DNA of 64,000 bases from Ostreococcus lucimarinus CCE9901 (Eukaryota > Chlorophyta > Mamiellophyceae > Mamiellales > Bathycoccaceae): contig NC_009373.1 in assembly GCF_000092065.1 (NCBI RefSeq), positions 1-64,000 of the forward strand, read 5' to 3'. Shown in pieces: positions 9,145 through 18,888 of this stretch. The notes under the pieces were generated by a model. That model was given only the letters and a program-made list of their open reading frames with translations, searched no databases and was not told the DNA's origin. Made by a program: the position numbers and the translations under genes. Position 1 is the first letter of the stretch. Each line of letters begins with the position of its first letter.

Positions 9145-9993
9145 ATGGGGAAGACGCGCGGCGACGACGCCGCGCCGACGACGCGCGATGGACTCGGACT
9201 CAAACCGCGCGGTGGCGTGAAAAATAAAGCGCTCCTAGGACGTAAATTCACGGGCGGTGCGCGCGCGTCGCCGTTCATTCGGCAGTGGGCGTGGAAGCGA
9301 GAGATGAAGACGGACGAGGAGCGATTCCGAGACGACTACGTGTACGACAGAGACGACGACGAGGACGACGCGAACCCGAAGGCGACGATCAGGCTGCGAC
9401 AACGAAAGTTTAACGCCGCGTCGAGCGGATTCGCGTCCACGGTGTGGGACAGCGCGATCGTGTTGGCGAAATATTTGGAAAAGCGAAATCGAGCGAGCGG
9501 CGCCGGCGCTCGGTGGCGAGACGCGGTTGAGTTAGGCGCGGGATGCGGGCTGTGCGCGTGCGTGTTGGCGAAACGGTGCGAAAATCTCGTGACGGGGACG
9601 ATTTACGCCACGGACGTCGCGGAGAATATGGATTTGTTGACGGAAAATGTGAAGGCGTGTTCGTCGCGAATCGCGCCGCTCGCGTACGACTGGCGAGACG
9701 CGCCGCCGAAGTCGATCGACGCGTCTCGCGTCGATCTCATCCTCGGGACAGATTTGGTGTACTACGACGACGCCATGCCCGCGCTGGTGAAGACGCTGAA
9801 ATCGTTCGAGAGCGAGGCGTTGGTGGTGTACTTTGCGTTCGGGCGAAATCGACAGGCGCTGCCGCGATTTTTGGAATGCTTCGACGCCGAGGCGCGCGAC
9901 GCGTTCGAAGAACCGAGGTTTTTGGAATCGCACGAGCTCGACGCGTTGTATCAGTGCACGGACGTGAGCGTGATGGAATTGAAGCGAAAGTAG
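9145..9993 (+). CDS. METTL21-like (methyltransferase family 16) protein methyltransferase
   Basis: SAM-dependent class I methyltransferase of the METTL21/FAM86 group, many members of which methylate lysines on chaperones or translation factors. The 282-aa protein has a basic, low-complexity N-terminus. Motif I follows at about 131-140 (ELGAGCGLCACVLA), then TDVAENMDLLTENV and the DLILGTDLVYYDDAMPALVKTL segment that carries the family DxxY motif. The substrate cannot be told from the sequence. I chose the ATG at 9145 because the upstream in-frame ATG at 9028 lies only 8 bp beyond the tRNA gene. Confidence 0.8.
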   Translation: MGKTRGDDAAPTTRDGLGLKPRGGVKNKALLGRKFTGGARASPFIRQWAWKREMKTDEERFRDDYVYDRDDDEDDANPKATIRLRQRKFNAASSGFASTVWDSAIVLAKYLEKRNRASGAGARWRDAVELGAGCGLCACVLAKRCENLVTGTIYATDVAENMDLLTENVKACSSRIAPLAYDWRDAPPKSIDASRVDLILGTDLVYYDDAMPALVKTLKSFESEALVVYFAFGRNRQALPRFLECFDAEARDAFEEPRFLESHELDALYQCTDVSVMELKRK

Positions 9994-10048
9994 AAAATTA
10001 TTGTAAAAAAGTGAGTCAAAGTCGCGTGTAAAAAAGTCGTCGCGAATC

Positions 10049-11788
10049 CTACGCCTGCACGCCCTTCATCTCGCGCCAGACGTCGAGCGACACGCGCTTG
10101 GTCATGCTCTTAATTTGCGAGTTCGGACCGAGCTCGAAGAATTTCGTCTTGCCGTCGCCGATCAAGTTTTTCAAAGTCTGCTCCCACATGACGGGCGACA
10201 CCAACTGCGTGGCCAACGACGCGCGCACGCCGTCGGCGTCCTTCGCCGTCATCGGCAAACCCGTGACGTTGGAGTAAATCGCGACGTTGGCGCGCGGGGC
10301 GTTGAAAGTGACTTCGCTCAACGCCTTTTCGAGCGCTTCTTTCGCGGATTCCATTCGTTTGGTGTGAAACGCGCCCGAGACGGCCAAAAACGCGACTTTA
10401 ATCGCCCCCGCGGCTTGCGCTCGGCGCTGCGCGACGTCGAGCGCGACTTTGTCGCCCGACAACACGCGGCCTTGGGGGAACAGAAAGTTTGTGATTTCGA
10501 GCACGCAGTCTGGCGAGGACGCGATGACTTCGTTCTTCGATTCTTCCACGATCGTTTTCAACGCGTCGTCGTCCAAACCCACGACGCTGAGCATGCCGTG
10601 CGAGCCCTCGCGCGCCGCCGCCGCCATGGCTTCGGCGCGCGCTTTGACGACTTTAAACGCGTCCTCGTAGCTCAGCACACCGGCGAAGACGAGCGCGGCG
10701 TACTCTCCCAACGACAATCCCGCGCACGCATCGCACGCGTTGACGACGTCGGGGTCTTGATCCTTAAGCTTTTCCAACGCCGCGAGATTGGCGAGCAAGA
10801 GCGCGGGTTGCGCGTACACGGTGTCGTCGAGCTTTTCCTTCGGACCGTTGACGCAAATCTCGCGAAGGTCGTACCCGAGCACCTCGCGCGCGACTTCGCA
10901 CATTTTCGCCACCGCGGGAAGTTCGAGCAACTTGTCGTCCGCGAGCATGCCGATCGCCTGCGAGCCTTGGCCCGGGAATAAGAAGGCGAATCGCGCCGGT
11001 TGCGGCGCCGTCGCGGAATCCGTCGCGCCGGGCATCATCTCCGTCATCCCGAGATTTTTCGTGAAGTCCGGCGCGCCCTTTTCCCGTCGCTCCGCGATCT
11101 CGGCCTCGATCTCGGCCTCGATCTCGGCTCGTTTCACTCGTCGGCGCTCCTTGAACTGCGCCTTCGCCGCGCGCGCCTTGTCCCGTCGACGATCCTCCGG
11201 AAACGTCTTCTTGAAATCTTTCGCCCACGTGCGCACTTCGTCCAAGCCGTAATCGTACAGCGCCCACCAATCGCTCAGCGCCGGGTGCGGTTCCGCGCGC
11301 TTCTCGACGTGCGCGTACTTTTCGATCAACTCCTCGATTCGCTCGCGCACCTCGACGTCCTTGTCGACCAACCGCGCGGGCGTCTTCCGCCCCGGATTCA
11401 AATACGGATCGTAATCCTCGCACTCGATCGCCGGATCCGCGCCCTCGCTCAGCAAGTACTCAAAAATCTCCAAGTACCCGTCGAACTGCGCGAGATACGC
11501 CGCGCGGTGCAACGGCGTGAACCCCTTCGAGTCGCGCAGATTGACGCACTCCGGCACCTCGCGAATCAACCAGTGAATCATGTCCAACTGCTTGTACGTC
11601 ACCGCGAAGTGAATCGGCGCCCCCGCGCCGTTGTCTTGCGTCAAAAAGTACGGATCCGTGCTCGCGATCAGTTTCAGCTGCTCCAAGTCCCCCAGGCGCA
11701 CCGCCGAGTAAAACGCGAACGGTTGAAACTTCGGCTGCGGCGGGTACCGCCCCGACGCCGTCATGTCTCGATGGCCGAACCGCACCAT
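10049..11788 (-). CDS. Ankyrin-repeat / malonyl-CoA:ACP transacylase fusion
   Basis: One uninterrupted frame encodes two modules. Residues about 25-125 form ankyrin repeats (APIHFAVTYKQLDMIHWLI, GFTPLHRAAYL). A conserved-looking linker follows (LSDWWALYDYGLDEVRTWAKDF) and then a charged helix. Residues about 265-579 form a complete FabD-type malonyl-CoA:ACP transacylase: the glycine-rich FLFPGQGSQAIGM, the nucleophile serine at about 359 in GLSLGEYAA, and the active-site His in SGAFHTKRM. The transacylase makes malonyl-ACP for plastid fatty acid synthesis. From the ATG at 11788 (579 aa) no obvious transit peptide is present. An in-frame start at 12040 would add 84 Arg/Ala-rich residues that could serve as one. 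No stop or good splice pair separates the two modules. Confidence 0.85.
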   Translation of the reverse strand: MVRFGHRDMTASGRYPPQPKFQPFAFYSAVRLGDLEQLKLIASTDPYFLTQDNGAGAPIHFAVTYKQLDMIHWLIREVPECVNLRDSKGFTPLHRAAYLAQFDGYLEIFEYLLSEGADPAIECEDYDPYLNPGRKTPARLVDKDVEVRERIEELIEKYAHVEKRAEPHPALSDWWALYDYGLDEVRTWAKDFKKTFPEDRRRDKARAAKAQFKERRRVKRAEIEAEIEAEIAERREKGAPDFTKNLGMTEMMPGATDSATAPQPARFAFLFPGQGSQAIGMLADDKLLELPAVAKMCEVAREVLGYDLREICVNGPKEKLDDTVYAQPALLLANLAALEKLKDQDPDVVNACDACAGLSLGEYAALVFAGVLSYEDAFKVVKARAEAMAAAAREGSHGMLSVVGLDDDALKTIVEESKNEVIASSPDCVLEITNFLFPQGRVLSGDKVALDVAQRRAQAAGAIKVAFLAVSGAFHTKRMESAKEALEKALSEVTFNAPRANVAIYSNVTGLPMTAKDADGVRASLATQLVSPVMWEQTLKNLIGDGKTKFFELGPNSQIKSMTKRVSLDVWREMKGVQA

Positions 11789-12276
11789 CTCGCGCGCGCG
11801 CGCGTCTCCGCCGACCTCGCGTTCGCGCGCGTTCGCGCGTTCGCGTTTTTTTCTTCGCGTCGCGCGCGCGCTCGCGACCGACCTCGCGCGCGCGATCGAC
11901 CGTCGCGCTCGCGAGTGACGCCCATCGCGCGACGCGCCGGGCGTTTCGTCGAGCGTTTCGCGCCGCGCCTCGAGGCGACGGACGCGCGGGCGGGCGCGAC
12001 GACGCGCTGTTACATCATATATGGGTCTAAATACCCCCACAGTACGTTATTTTATACAATACATAAAGCCACAAATCACCAGTCCACACACGATCGATCG
12101 ATCGATCGATCGCGTCGCGCGAATCTCCAAAAAATCGCCGTCGCGCGGCTTATCCGGAGCGGTCGGCGCGCGCGCCGCGATCGCGCGTCGCGACGCGCGC
12201 GCGTCGTCACTCCGCGACGCCTCGCGCGTACGCACGGCGCCGCACGACCCCTCGAATCGCGACGCGCGCGATCGCG
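11789..12276. promoter_or_regulatory. Divergent promoter region, transacylase fusion / GSA
   Basis: 488 bp between divergent start codons. It contains an AT-rich island near 12010-12075 (with TCATATATGG and TTTTATACAA) in otherwise GC-rich DNA, and a (CGAT)n tract at 12091-12112. The left part also holds the possible N-terminal extension of the transacylase fusion. Confidence 0.5.
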
Positions 12277-13686
12277 ATGTTCGCCGCGACGACGACGCTC
12301 GGCGCGACGAAATTCGTCGTCGCGAAAACCTCGACGTCGACCTCGTCGCGCGCGCGACGATCGACGCCGCGCGTTCGCGCGCAGAGCGTCCAGGCGCCGG
12401 CGCTGAACACGACGCGATCGAGCGAGATCTTCAAGGCGGCGCAAGACATCCTGCCGGGAGGCGTGAACTCGCCCGTGCGCGCGTTCAAGTCGGTGGGCGG
12501 GAACCCGATCGTGTTCGAGCGCGTCAAGGATGCGTACGCGTTCGACGTGGACGGGAACAAATACGTCGATTACGTCGGATCGTGGGGACCGGCGATCTGC
12601 GGACACGCGAATGATCGGGTGAACGAGAAATTGAAGGCGCAGATCGATAAGGGGACGAGCTTCGGGGCGCCGTGTGAGCTCGAGAACGCGCTCGGCGAGA
12701 TGGTCATCGAGCGCGTGCCGAGCGTGGAGATGGTGCGATTTTGCAACTCTGGGACGGAGGCGTGCTTGTCCGCGCTGCGCGTGATGCGGGCGTACACGGG
12801 GAGAGACATGATCATTAAGTTCGAAGGGTGCTACCACGGACACGCCGACCCGTTCTTGGTCAAGGCTGGTTCGGGCGTCATCACGCTCGGGTTGCCGGAT
12901 TCGCCGGGCGTGCCGGCGGCGGCGACGGCGACGACGCTGTGCGCGACGTACAACAACCTCGATGAAGTCAAGGCTTTGTTCGCGGCGAACCCGGGTAAGA
13001 TTGCGGGGGTGATCCTCGAACCCGTGGTCGGGAACAGCGGTTTCATCGCCCCGGACAAGGAGTTTTTGCAAGGCTTGCGCGAGACGTGCACCAAGGAGGG
13101 CGCGGTGCTGTGCTTTGACGAAGTCATGACTGGGTTCCGCATCGCCAAGGGCTGCGCGCAAGAGTACTGGGGCGTCACCCCGGATTTGACCACCATGGGT
13201 AAGGTGATCGGCGGCGGTATGCCCGTCGGCGCGTACGGGGGTAAGCGCGAAATCATGGACATGGTCGCCCCGGCGGGTCCGATGTACCAAGCCGGTACGC
13301 TCTCCGGGAACCCGCTCGCCATGGTTGCTGGCATCGAAACGTTGAAGATTCTCGGCGAACCGGGTCAGTACGAAAAGTTGGACAAGCTCACCAAGCGCTT
13401 GATCGAGGGCATCTTGAAGGCGGGTAAGGACAACGGCCACGCGGTGTGCGGCGGTCACATCTCGGGCATGTTTGGTTTCTTCTTCACCGAAGGTCCGGTG
13501 AAGAACTTCGCCGACGCGGCGAAGAGCGACACCGAAAAGTTCGGTCGCTGGCACCGTGCCATGCTCGAAGAAGGTGTCTACTTGGCCCCGTCCCAATACG
13601 AAGCCGGTTTCATGTCTTTGGCGCACACCGAAGCGGACATTGACGCCACCATCGCCGCCGCTCAACGCGCGATGGCGCGCATTTAA
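12277..13686 (+). CDS. GSA: Glutamate-1-semialdehyde 2,1-aminomutase (plastid)
   Basis: PLP enzyme that converts glutamate-1-semialdehyde to 5-aminolevulinate in the plastid, the first committed precursor of chlorophyll and heme. The 469-aa protein has a Ser/Thr/Arg-rich transit peptide of about 40 residues and then a complete HemL domain: [51 protein letters not shown], and [18 protein letters not shown] with the PLP lysine. The length is normal for the family. Codon bias becomes C-ending and strong in the 3' half, as expected for a highly expressed gene. Confidence 0.97.
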   Translation: MFAATTTLGATKFVVAKTSTSTSSRARRSTPRVRAQSVQAPALNTTRSSEIFKAAQDILPGGVNSPVRAFKSVGGNPIVFERVKDAYAFDVDGNKYVDYVGSWGPAICGHANDRVNEKLKAQIDKGTSFGAPCELENALGEMVIERVPSVEMVRFCNSGTEACLSALRVMRAYTGRDMIIKFEGCYHGHADPFLVKAGSGVITLGLPDSPGVPAAATATTLCATYNNLDEVKALFAANPGKIAGVILEPVVGNSGFIAPDKEFLQGLRETCTKEGAVLCFDEVMTGFRIAKGCAQEYWGVTPDLTTMGKVIGGGMPVGAYGGKREIMDMVAPAGPMYQAGTLSGNPLAMVAGIETLKILGEPGQYEKLDKLTKRLIEGILKAGKDNGHAVCGGHISGMFGFFFTEGPVKNFADAAKSDTEKFGRWHRAMLEEGVYLAPSQYEAGFMSLAHTEADIDATIAAAQRAMARI

Positions 13687-13960
13687 ACGCATATTTTGAC
13701 GATTTCGATGACGCGGTGACGCGTCTTCGTAGTCATCAACATTTACCACGACGACGACGGCGCAGTCAGCGCACGCACGGCGACGATCGACGACGATTAC
13801 TTTGATTAACTTGCTCTCATTGAAATTTAACAACTCTTCAAGCCGATTCGCGTCGACGTCGCGCGCGCGCCACCCTCGGACTCACTTCACGACGCCCAAT
13901 ATCACACGTTTCTCGCCCGCGCGATCGCATCGAAACAGACTGAACCTCAACCTTTCGTTC

Positions 13961-14737
13961 ATGTCCGACGTCGACCGCCCTCGACCGAGCAAGCGGCGAC
14001 CATCGATGACGTGCTACGAGCTCGAGTCGCGCGAGAGACACAAAAAACCAAAAATCTGGAACGGCGACGGCGTCGAGGGTAAGCAGGCAATCGGTCGCGC
14101 GCGGTGCGCCGTCCGCGAGGCCGCGCGAGCCGTTCGCGATGGTTGTCATGGCGATAAGCTGCTTCACATGTGCTGGAACAATAAATCCTGGAACGTGTTG
14201 AACGACGACGTCTTACTCGAAGCCGCGCGATGCGGTAATCGCGAATGCGCGCAAACGATCGCGGAGCATCATCACCACGGCGAAGGATTGACGAAAGAGG
14301 GAGTGATGCGCGCGAGCTTCGCCGCGGCAGAGAGCGGCCATTACGACATCGTCGAGATGTTGAGCGATTCGATCGCCTTCGATCTGTCCTGCTCGCTGTC
14401 GACGGCGCACTACGAAATCGCATTGGCGTCGAAGAACGCGGAGTTTGTGTGGAGATTGATCAGGGCGGAAGCACCGATGGCGTGTTCACAGATGGAAGAT
14501 GTGACGGATTTGGTAGTTTCGCACTACACCGGTGCGATTGCCGACGAGCGTGAAAGATTGCAGATCGAGATGATGATGATGAAGTACGTGGAAAATTGTC
14601 TAGATGACGGATCTGCTGAATGGGACTCTCAAACGCCGACGCCCGAGCTCGATCTCGACTCGGGCGTCGACGCTTATGAAACCGAGGACGCGATCGGAAA
14701 TGATGAGAAGGAGTATACTGCACGCGAATGGAGATGA
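13961..14737 (+). CDS. Orphan ankyrin-like protein
   Basis: 258-aa protein without a confident family assignment. Several stretches look like divergent ankyrin repeats: LLEAARCGNRECAQTIAEHH, ASFAAAESGHYDIVEMLSDS and EIALASKNAEFVWRLIRAE. A basic RPSKRRPS patch near the N-terminus could be a nuclear signal, and the C-terminal tail is acidic. Base composition is lower in GC than the flanking genes. I chose the ATG at 13961; an in-frame ATG at 13802 would add 53 Ser/Arg-rich residues. Confidence 0.6.
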   Translation: MSDVDRPRPSKRRPSMTCYELESRERHKKPKIWNGDGVEGKQAIGRARCAVREAARAVRDGCHGDKLLHMCWNNKSWNVLNDDVLLEAARCGNRECAQTIAEHHHHGEGLTKEGVMRASFAAAESGHYDIVEMLSDSIAFDLSCSLSTAHYEIALASKNAEFVWRLIRAEAPMACSQMEDVTDLVVSHYTGAIADERERLQIEMMMMKYVENCLDDGSAEWDSQTPTPELDLDSGVDAYETEDAIGNDEKEYTAREWR

Positions 14738-14826
14738 TGTATCAAATATGCCGATGTATCAAATATGCCGATGATGAAATAGAGAAAAATATATCCAAAA
14801 CGACGTCGCCGACGACTTGTGTATTT

Positions 14827-17113
14827 TCACTCAGCGTCGACGACGACGAGCGAGCTCTCGTCCGTGGTTTTCGCGTCCGCACATGTGAAGCACGTGTTCC
14901 CGGCGCGATCGACGGCGGAGATTTCGAACGTGACTTCGTCGCCCGGGACGTCGCCCGCGGCGCGCGAGATTTCGACGTAGCCATAAAACGCGTCGCCGTG
15001 ATGGCTCGCCAAACTGACGAACGCGTCGCGATCGCGCATTCGCACACGCACATCATCCACAGGCTCGCTAAATGAGACGTACAGCACGGCGATGTCGCCG
15101 ATTCGAACGACGTCGGCGCGAGACGAGACGTCGCGAGCGTACGGGCGAAGGTACGCGTCGACGACGAACGGCGCCGTGGAATCGAACACTACGGTGACGC
15201 CCTCGGTGACGCCTTCGACGAAGAACGTTCGCTCGTTTGGTGTCGTCTCGGGAACGACATCGATGCGAAAGCGCAACGGTCCTTCATCCACGTACACACC
15301 GTCGTCGCCCAAGCGTCGAGTGGCGACGAACGTCGACGCGAAGCGCCAGTCGCCATCCTTGTTCGTCGTCGTTCGAACGCTCGTCGGAGACATGCGCTCA
15401 CGAGGGGTGATGAAATCGGCGAACACGTCAATTGGAACCTTGGTTTCGATGTCTAGCTCGATGGAGACGTAATCGCCGTACGTGGCGTGCGCTTCGTACG
15501 CGTTGCTCGTCGCCATGCGACACGCAAAACTTTCGATTTCGTCGGGAGCGTCGACGTAGATTTCGTCGTTCCCGTCGTCCGGAAACTCGATCACGATATC
15601 GTCGTCGTTAGTATCGTCGTCGTTGAACGTGTCGCCGTCGTCGCGCGCGGGTGGCGGCGCGCACGCGCACTCGGCGCAGCACGCGTCGACTCCTTCGCCG
15701 CGGAAAAACGCCGCCTTGGATTCAATCTCTCGACGCACAATATTCAACGTGCTCGCATCGCTCGGGGCGTCGTACACGGTGAATCCGTCGTAGTCTTCGA
15801 TTTCAGCCGGAGAAAGTAACCAGAACAAAGCCCCCGCGCGTCGGCGATCGTCCTCGCGCAAGAGCTCGAAGGTGCGCGCAAAGTACGCGTCTCGAACCGC
15901 GAGCGGTCGCTTCTTTCCAAACTCTTCGAACACGATGGGCTTATCGTTCGCAGACTTCGCCAAGTGCGCTCGAATCCATCGCTCGAGGAAACGAAGCTTG
16001 GACTCGTCGTCGCTATCCATCCAGTCGTCCGTCCAAACGTGCGCGGCGACAAAGTCGACGGCGTCGCTCTCGCGCAATCGATCGACGTCCACGCCCTGAC
16101 GTTCGGCGCCGGCGAACGGGTTCGCCTCGACGCCTTCGCCACGCATGAAGAAACCTTCGGTACCGACGCTGACGAGATGATTTCCCTCGTCGAGTCTTTT
16201 CACCAAAGCGCCGAAGTACGTCGCCCACTCGTGAAAGACGTCGCCGCGATCGTCTCCGGGCAAGCGCGGTTCGTTTATCAGCTGGTACGCGAAGATCGTC
16301 GGATCATCCTTATACGCGACGTTCGTGAACGTGTTCGTTCGCGTCACGACTTTCGCCACGAACGCCTCGAACGCGTCTCGACACTTTGGCGAGGTGAAAA
16401 AGTCTTCGCGTCGATACGCGCTCGTTTCGCCCTCTTCTCTCGCCCATCGCGCGTATCGCGCGATGCCGCCGTAATCGTCCCAATAATTCGTCAGCGTCAA
16501 GATGACGCGAATCCGTCGCCTCTCGCACTCGTATAAAACTTCATCAAGCCCCACGAACGCGCGCTCGTTAAACTCCCCCCGCCGCGGTTGCGTCGATCGT
16601 CCGTCGTACGAAGATTCGTCGCCGTCCAAAAACGCCCACGTTCGCGCGACGTCCGCGCCGATCTCTCGCATCGCGTCCAGAGTCTCGAACACCCACCGAC
16701 GCTCGGTCTCGTTCCCCAACATCGCGTATCGCAACCAATCTGTCCCTCGCGCGCGTCGACGCGTCCATCGTCAATCCTCGAATTCGCGCTCGATCTCGCG
16801 CTCGATCTCGCGCTCGATCTCGTCTCGTCTCGTCTCGTCTCGTCTCGTCTCGTCTCCCGCGCGTCGTCCACGCACACACGTTCGCCCCGATCGCGCGCAC
16901 CCGCCCCCCATCGCTCGCGTCTCGAAACGCGCGATCGCGCGCGTCCATCACGACGCGTCCGAACGTCCCGCGCGCGTCTCCCGCGCCGTCCTCGTCGCCG
17001 CGCGCGTCTCGCGCGCGCGCGCCGCCCGACGCCGCGACGATCCAAAACAATCCTAAAACGCCCCGCCGCCGTCTCGCGCGCGTCTCGCGACGCGCGCGAC
17101 GCGCGCGCGACAT
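14827..17113 (-). CDS. Secreted GH5 endo-beta-mannanase with C-terminal beta-sandwich
   Basis: Glycoside hydrolase family 5, subfamily-7-like endo-1,4-beta-mannosidase. Two exons (17113-16876 and 16739-14827) give 716 aa. The 136-nt intron has a GTGCGT donor and CAG acceptor. Splicing restores IGANVYWLRYAML, the first beta-strand of the barrel, which is missing from the unspliced frame. The N-terminus is signal-peptide-like (basic n-region, then GVLGLFWIVAASGGARA). The acid/base Glu is in FAYQLINEPR, the nucleophile Glu in KPIVFEEFGKK, and SVGTEGFF is typical. Residues about 420-716 are acidic and beta-rich with paired cysteines (RAGNTCFTCAD) and look like Ig-like modules of unknown function. 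It is probably secreted or cell-surface. Confidence 0.85.
16787..16857. repeat. 12-bp and 5-bp tandem repeats inside the mannanase intron
   Basis: Three copies of CGCTCGATCTCG (16787-16822) run directly into seven copies of TCTCG (16823-16857). Both lie inside intron 1 of the mannanase gene, upstream of its branch site. Confidence 0.9.
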
Positions 17114-17195
17114 GTCACCGCGATCGTCGCTCTCGCGATCGTCGCCGCCCGTCGTTTCTGCGCGTCGCGATCCGTCGCCGCGTCGCCGCGCGCGC

Positions 17196-17363
17196 GCCGA
17201 GGCCGAGGTCCGACCGACCGATGCGTAGACTGTATTGCCATACATCTCGTATAAAGACAACAGAAACGCCATCGCGCGCGCGCGCCGAGGCCGAGGTCCG
17301 ACCGACCGATGCGCAGACTGTATTGACATACACCTCGTATAAAGACAACAGAAACGCCATCGC
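17196..17363. repeat. 88-bp tandem duplication in a divergent promoter
   Basis: Two near-identical copies begin at 17196 and 17284 (period 88). Each runs from GCCGAGGCCGAGGTCC through a TATA-like CTCGTATAAAGACAAC and ends CAGAAACGCCATCGCG, with only a few substitutions between copies. The pair sits between the mannanase start (17113, minus) and the EBP1 start (17412, plus), so the core promoter of EBP1 appears duplicated. Confidence 0.9.
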
Positions 17364-17411
17364 GGGGCACTAGGGCTTCGCGACGACACACCGCGACGCT
17401 TCGCCGCCGCC

Positions 17412-18693
17412 ATGGCGGACTCCGACAGCGACTACGCGAGCGACGACGAATCGACGATCGACGAGAGCGAGTTCACGTGCGAGAACGTGCGTCGATCGAC
17501 GCGACGCGCGACGCGACGCGGTGACGCGCGACGACGCCGCGACGAGCGAAGAGGACGATCGAACGATCGACGACGACAGGCGCGAGCGACTGACGACGAC
17601 GCCGAGACGACGCGCGCGGACGAAACAGCCGGATGTGGTGACGAAATATAAGATCGCGGCGGACTGCGCGAACGCGGCGATGAAGGAGGTGCGCGCGGCG
17701 ATCGCGGTCGGGGCGAAGGTTGTGGATTTGTGCGCGCTCGGCGACGCGGCGATCGAGCGAGAGACGGCGAAGTATTACAATAAAAAGGATAAGGATGGGA
17801 ATAAGGTGGAGAAAGGGATCGCGTTTCCGACGTGCGTGTCGATCGATAACTGCGTGTGCCATAACTCGCCGGACGCGAGCGATGCGAAGACGATCGAGGA
17901 CGGGGCGAGCGTGAAGATCGATTTGGGGGCGCACGTGGACGGGTACGTGGCGACGACGGCGACGACTGTCGTCGTGGGCGGTAAACCGGTGACGGGGGCG
18001 CAGGCGGACGTGATGAAGGCGGCGGAGTTGGCGAGTGAAATCGTCATTCGTAAGCTCAGGCCGGGGGCGTCGACGGGGGAAATCGGCGGCGTCATCGAGG
18101 GCGTGGCGAAGGATTTCGGCGTCAACGTCGTCGAGGGCGTGATGACGCATAACATGAAGCGTTTTATCATCGACGGTAACAAGGTGATTCTGAACAAGTC
18201 TACGCCGGAGATGAAGGCTGATCCCGAGGAGATTGAGCTCTATGAAGTCTACGCGTTGGACATTGTCATGTCGAGCGGCGAGGGCAAGCCCAAGCAAAGG
18301 GACGAGAGAGAAACCAAGGTTTACAAGCGCGCCATCGAAAAGAACTACCAGTTAAAGATGCAAGGTTCGCGCGCGGTTTTCTCGGAAATCTCAAAGCGAT
18401 TCCCCACCATGCCCTTCACCGCGCGGGCGTTGGAAGAGAAGCGCGTCAACTTTGGCCTCGTCGAATGCTGCAACCACGGGTTGTTGCACGCCTACCCGGT
18501 GCTTTACGAAAAGGATGGTGCCGCCGTCGCGCACGTCAAGAGCACGTTCTTAGTGTTGAAGAAGGGCAACGATCGCATCACGACCTTTGAGCCGCAAGAG
18601 GTGCAATCGGACAAGTCGCTTAGCGACAACGCGTTGGTCGAACTCATCGCGACCGAACTCAAGCCGAAGCCCAAGCCCAAAAAGAAGAAGTGA
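17412..18693 (+). CDS. EBP1: EBP1 / PA2G4 (ErbB3-binding protein 1 homologue)
   Basis: Catalytically inactive M24 methionine-aminopeptidase-fold protein that binds ribosomes and RNA and promotes growth. Two exons (17412-17486 and 17629-18693) give 379 aa. The 142-nt intron has donor GTGCGT, branch-like ACTGAC at 17589 and acceptor CAG. Splicing joins an acidic 25-residue leader to PDVVTKYKIAADCANAAM, the standard EBP1 N-terminus. Other family motifs are CVSIDNCVCHNSP, VKIDLGAHVDGYVA, GVMTHNMKRFIIDG and the basic C-terminal tail KPKPKPKKKK. Reading straight through from the ATG at 17521 would give an atypical arginine-rich start. Confidence 0.93.
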
Positions 18694-18759
18694 TGCGTCG
18701 AGTGATGCGTTTTTAATATCAGTTTCTCACGTCGTGCGGTTCAATTAGTCGTGCTAAAT

Positions 18760-18810
18760 CGTTCGTTCGTTCGTTCGTTCGTTCGTTCGTTCGTTCGTTC
18801 GTTCGTTCGT
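18760..18810. repeat. (GTTC)n microsatellite
   Basis: About 12.5 perfect GTTC units in the gap between the convergent EBP1 and RAF1 genes. Confidence 0.97.
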
Positions 18811-18888
18811 GTTACAACTCGCGAATGGCGCGATGAAGGGAAGAATCGAGGCGGCGTTTCGACCGAGGCGGTGCGCTGGTGCGTTCGT

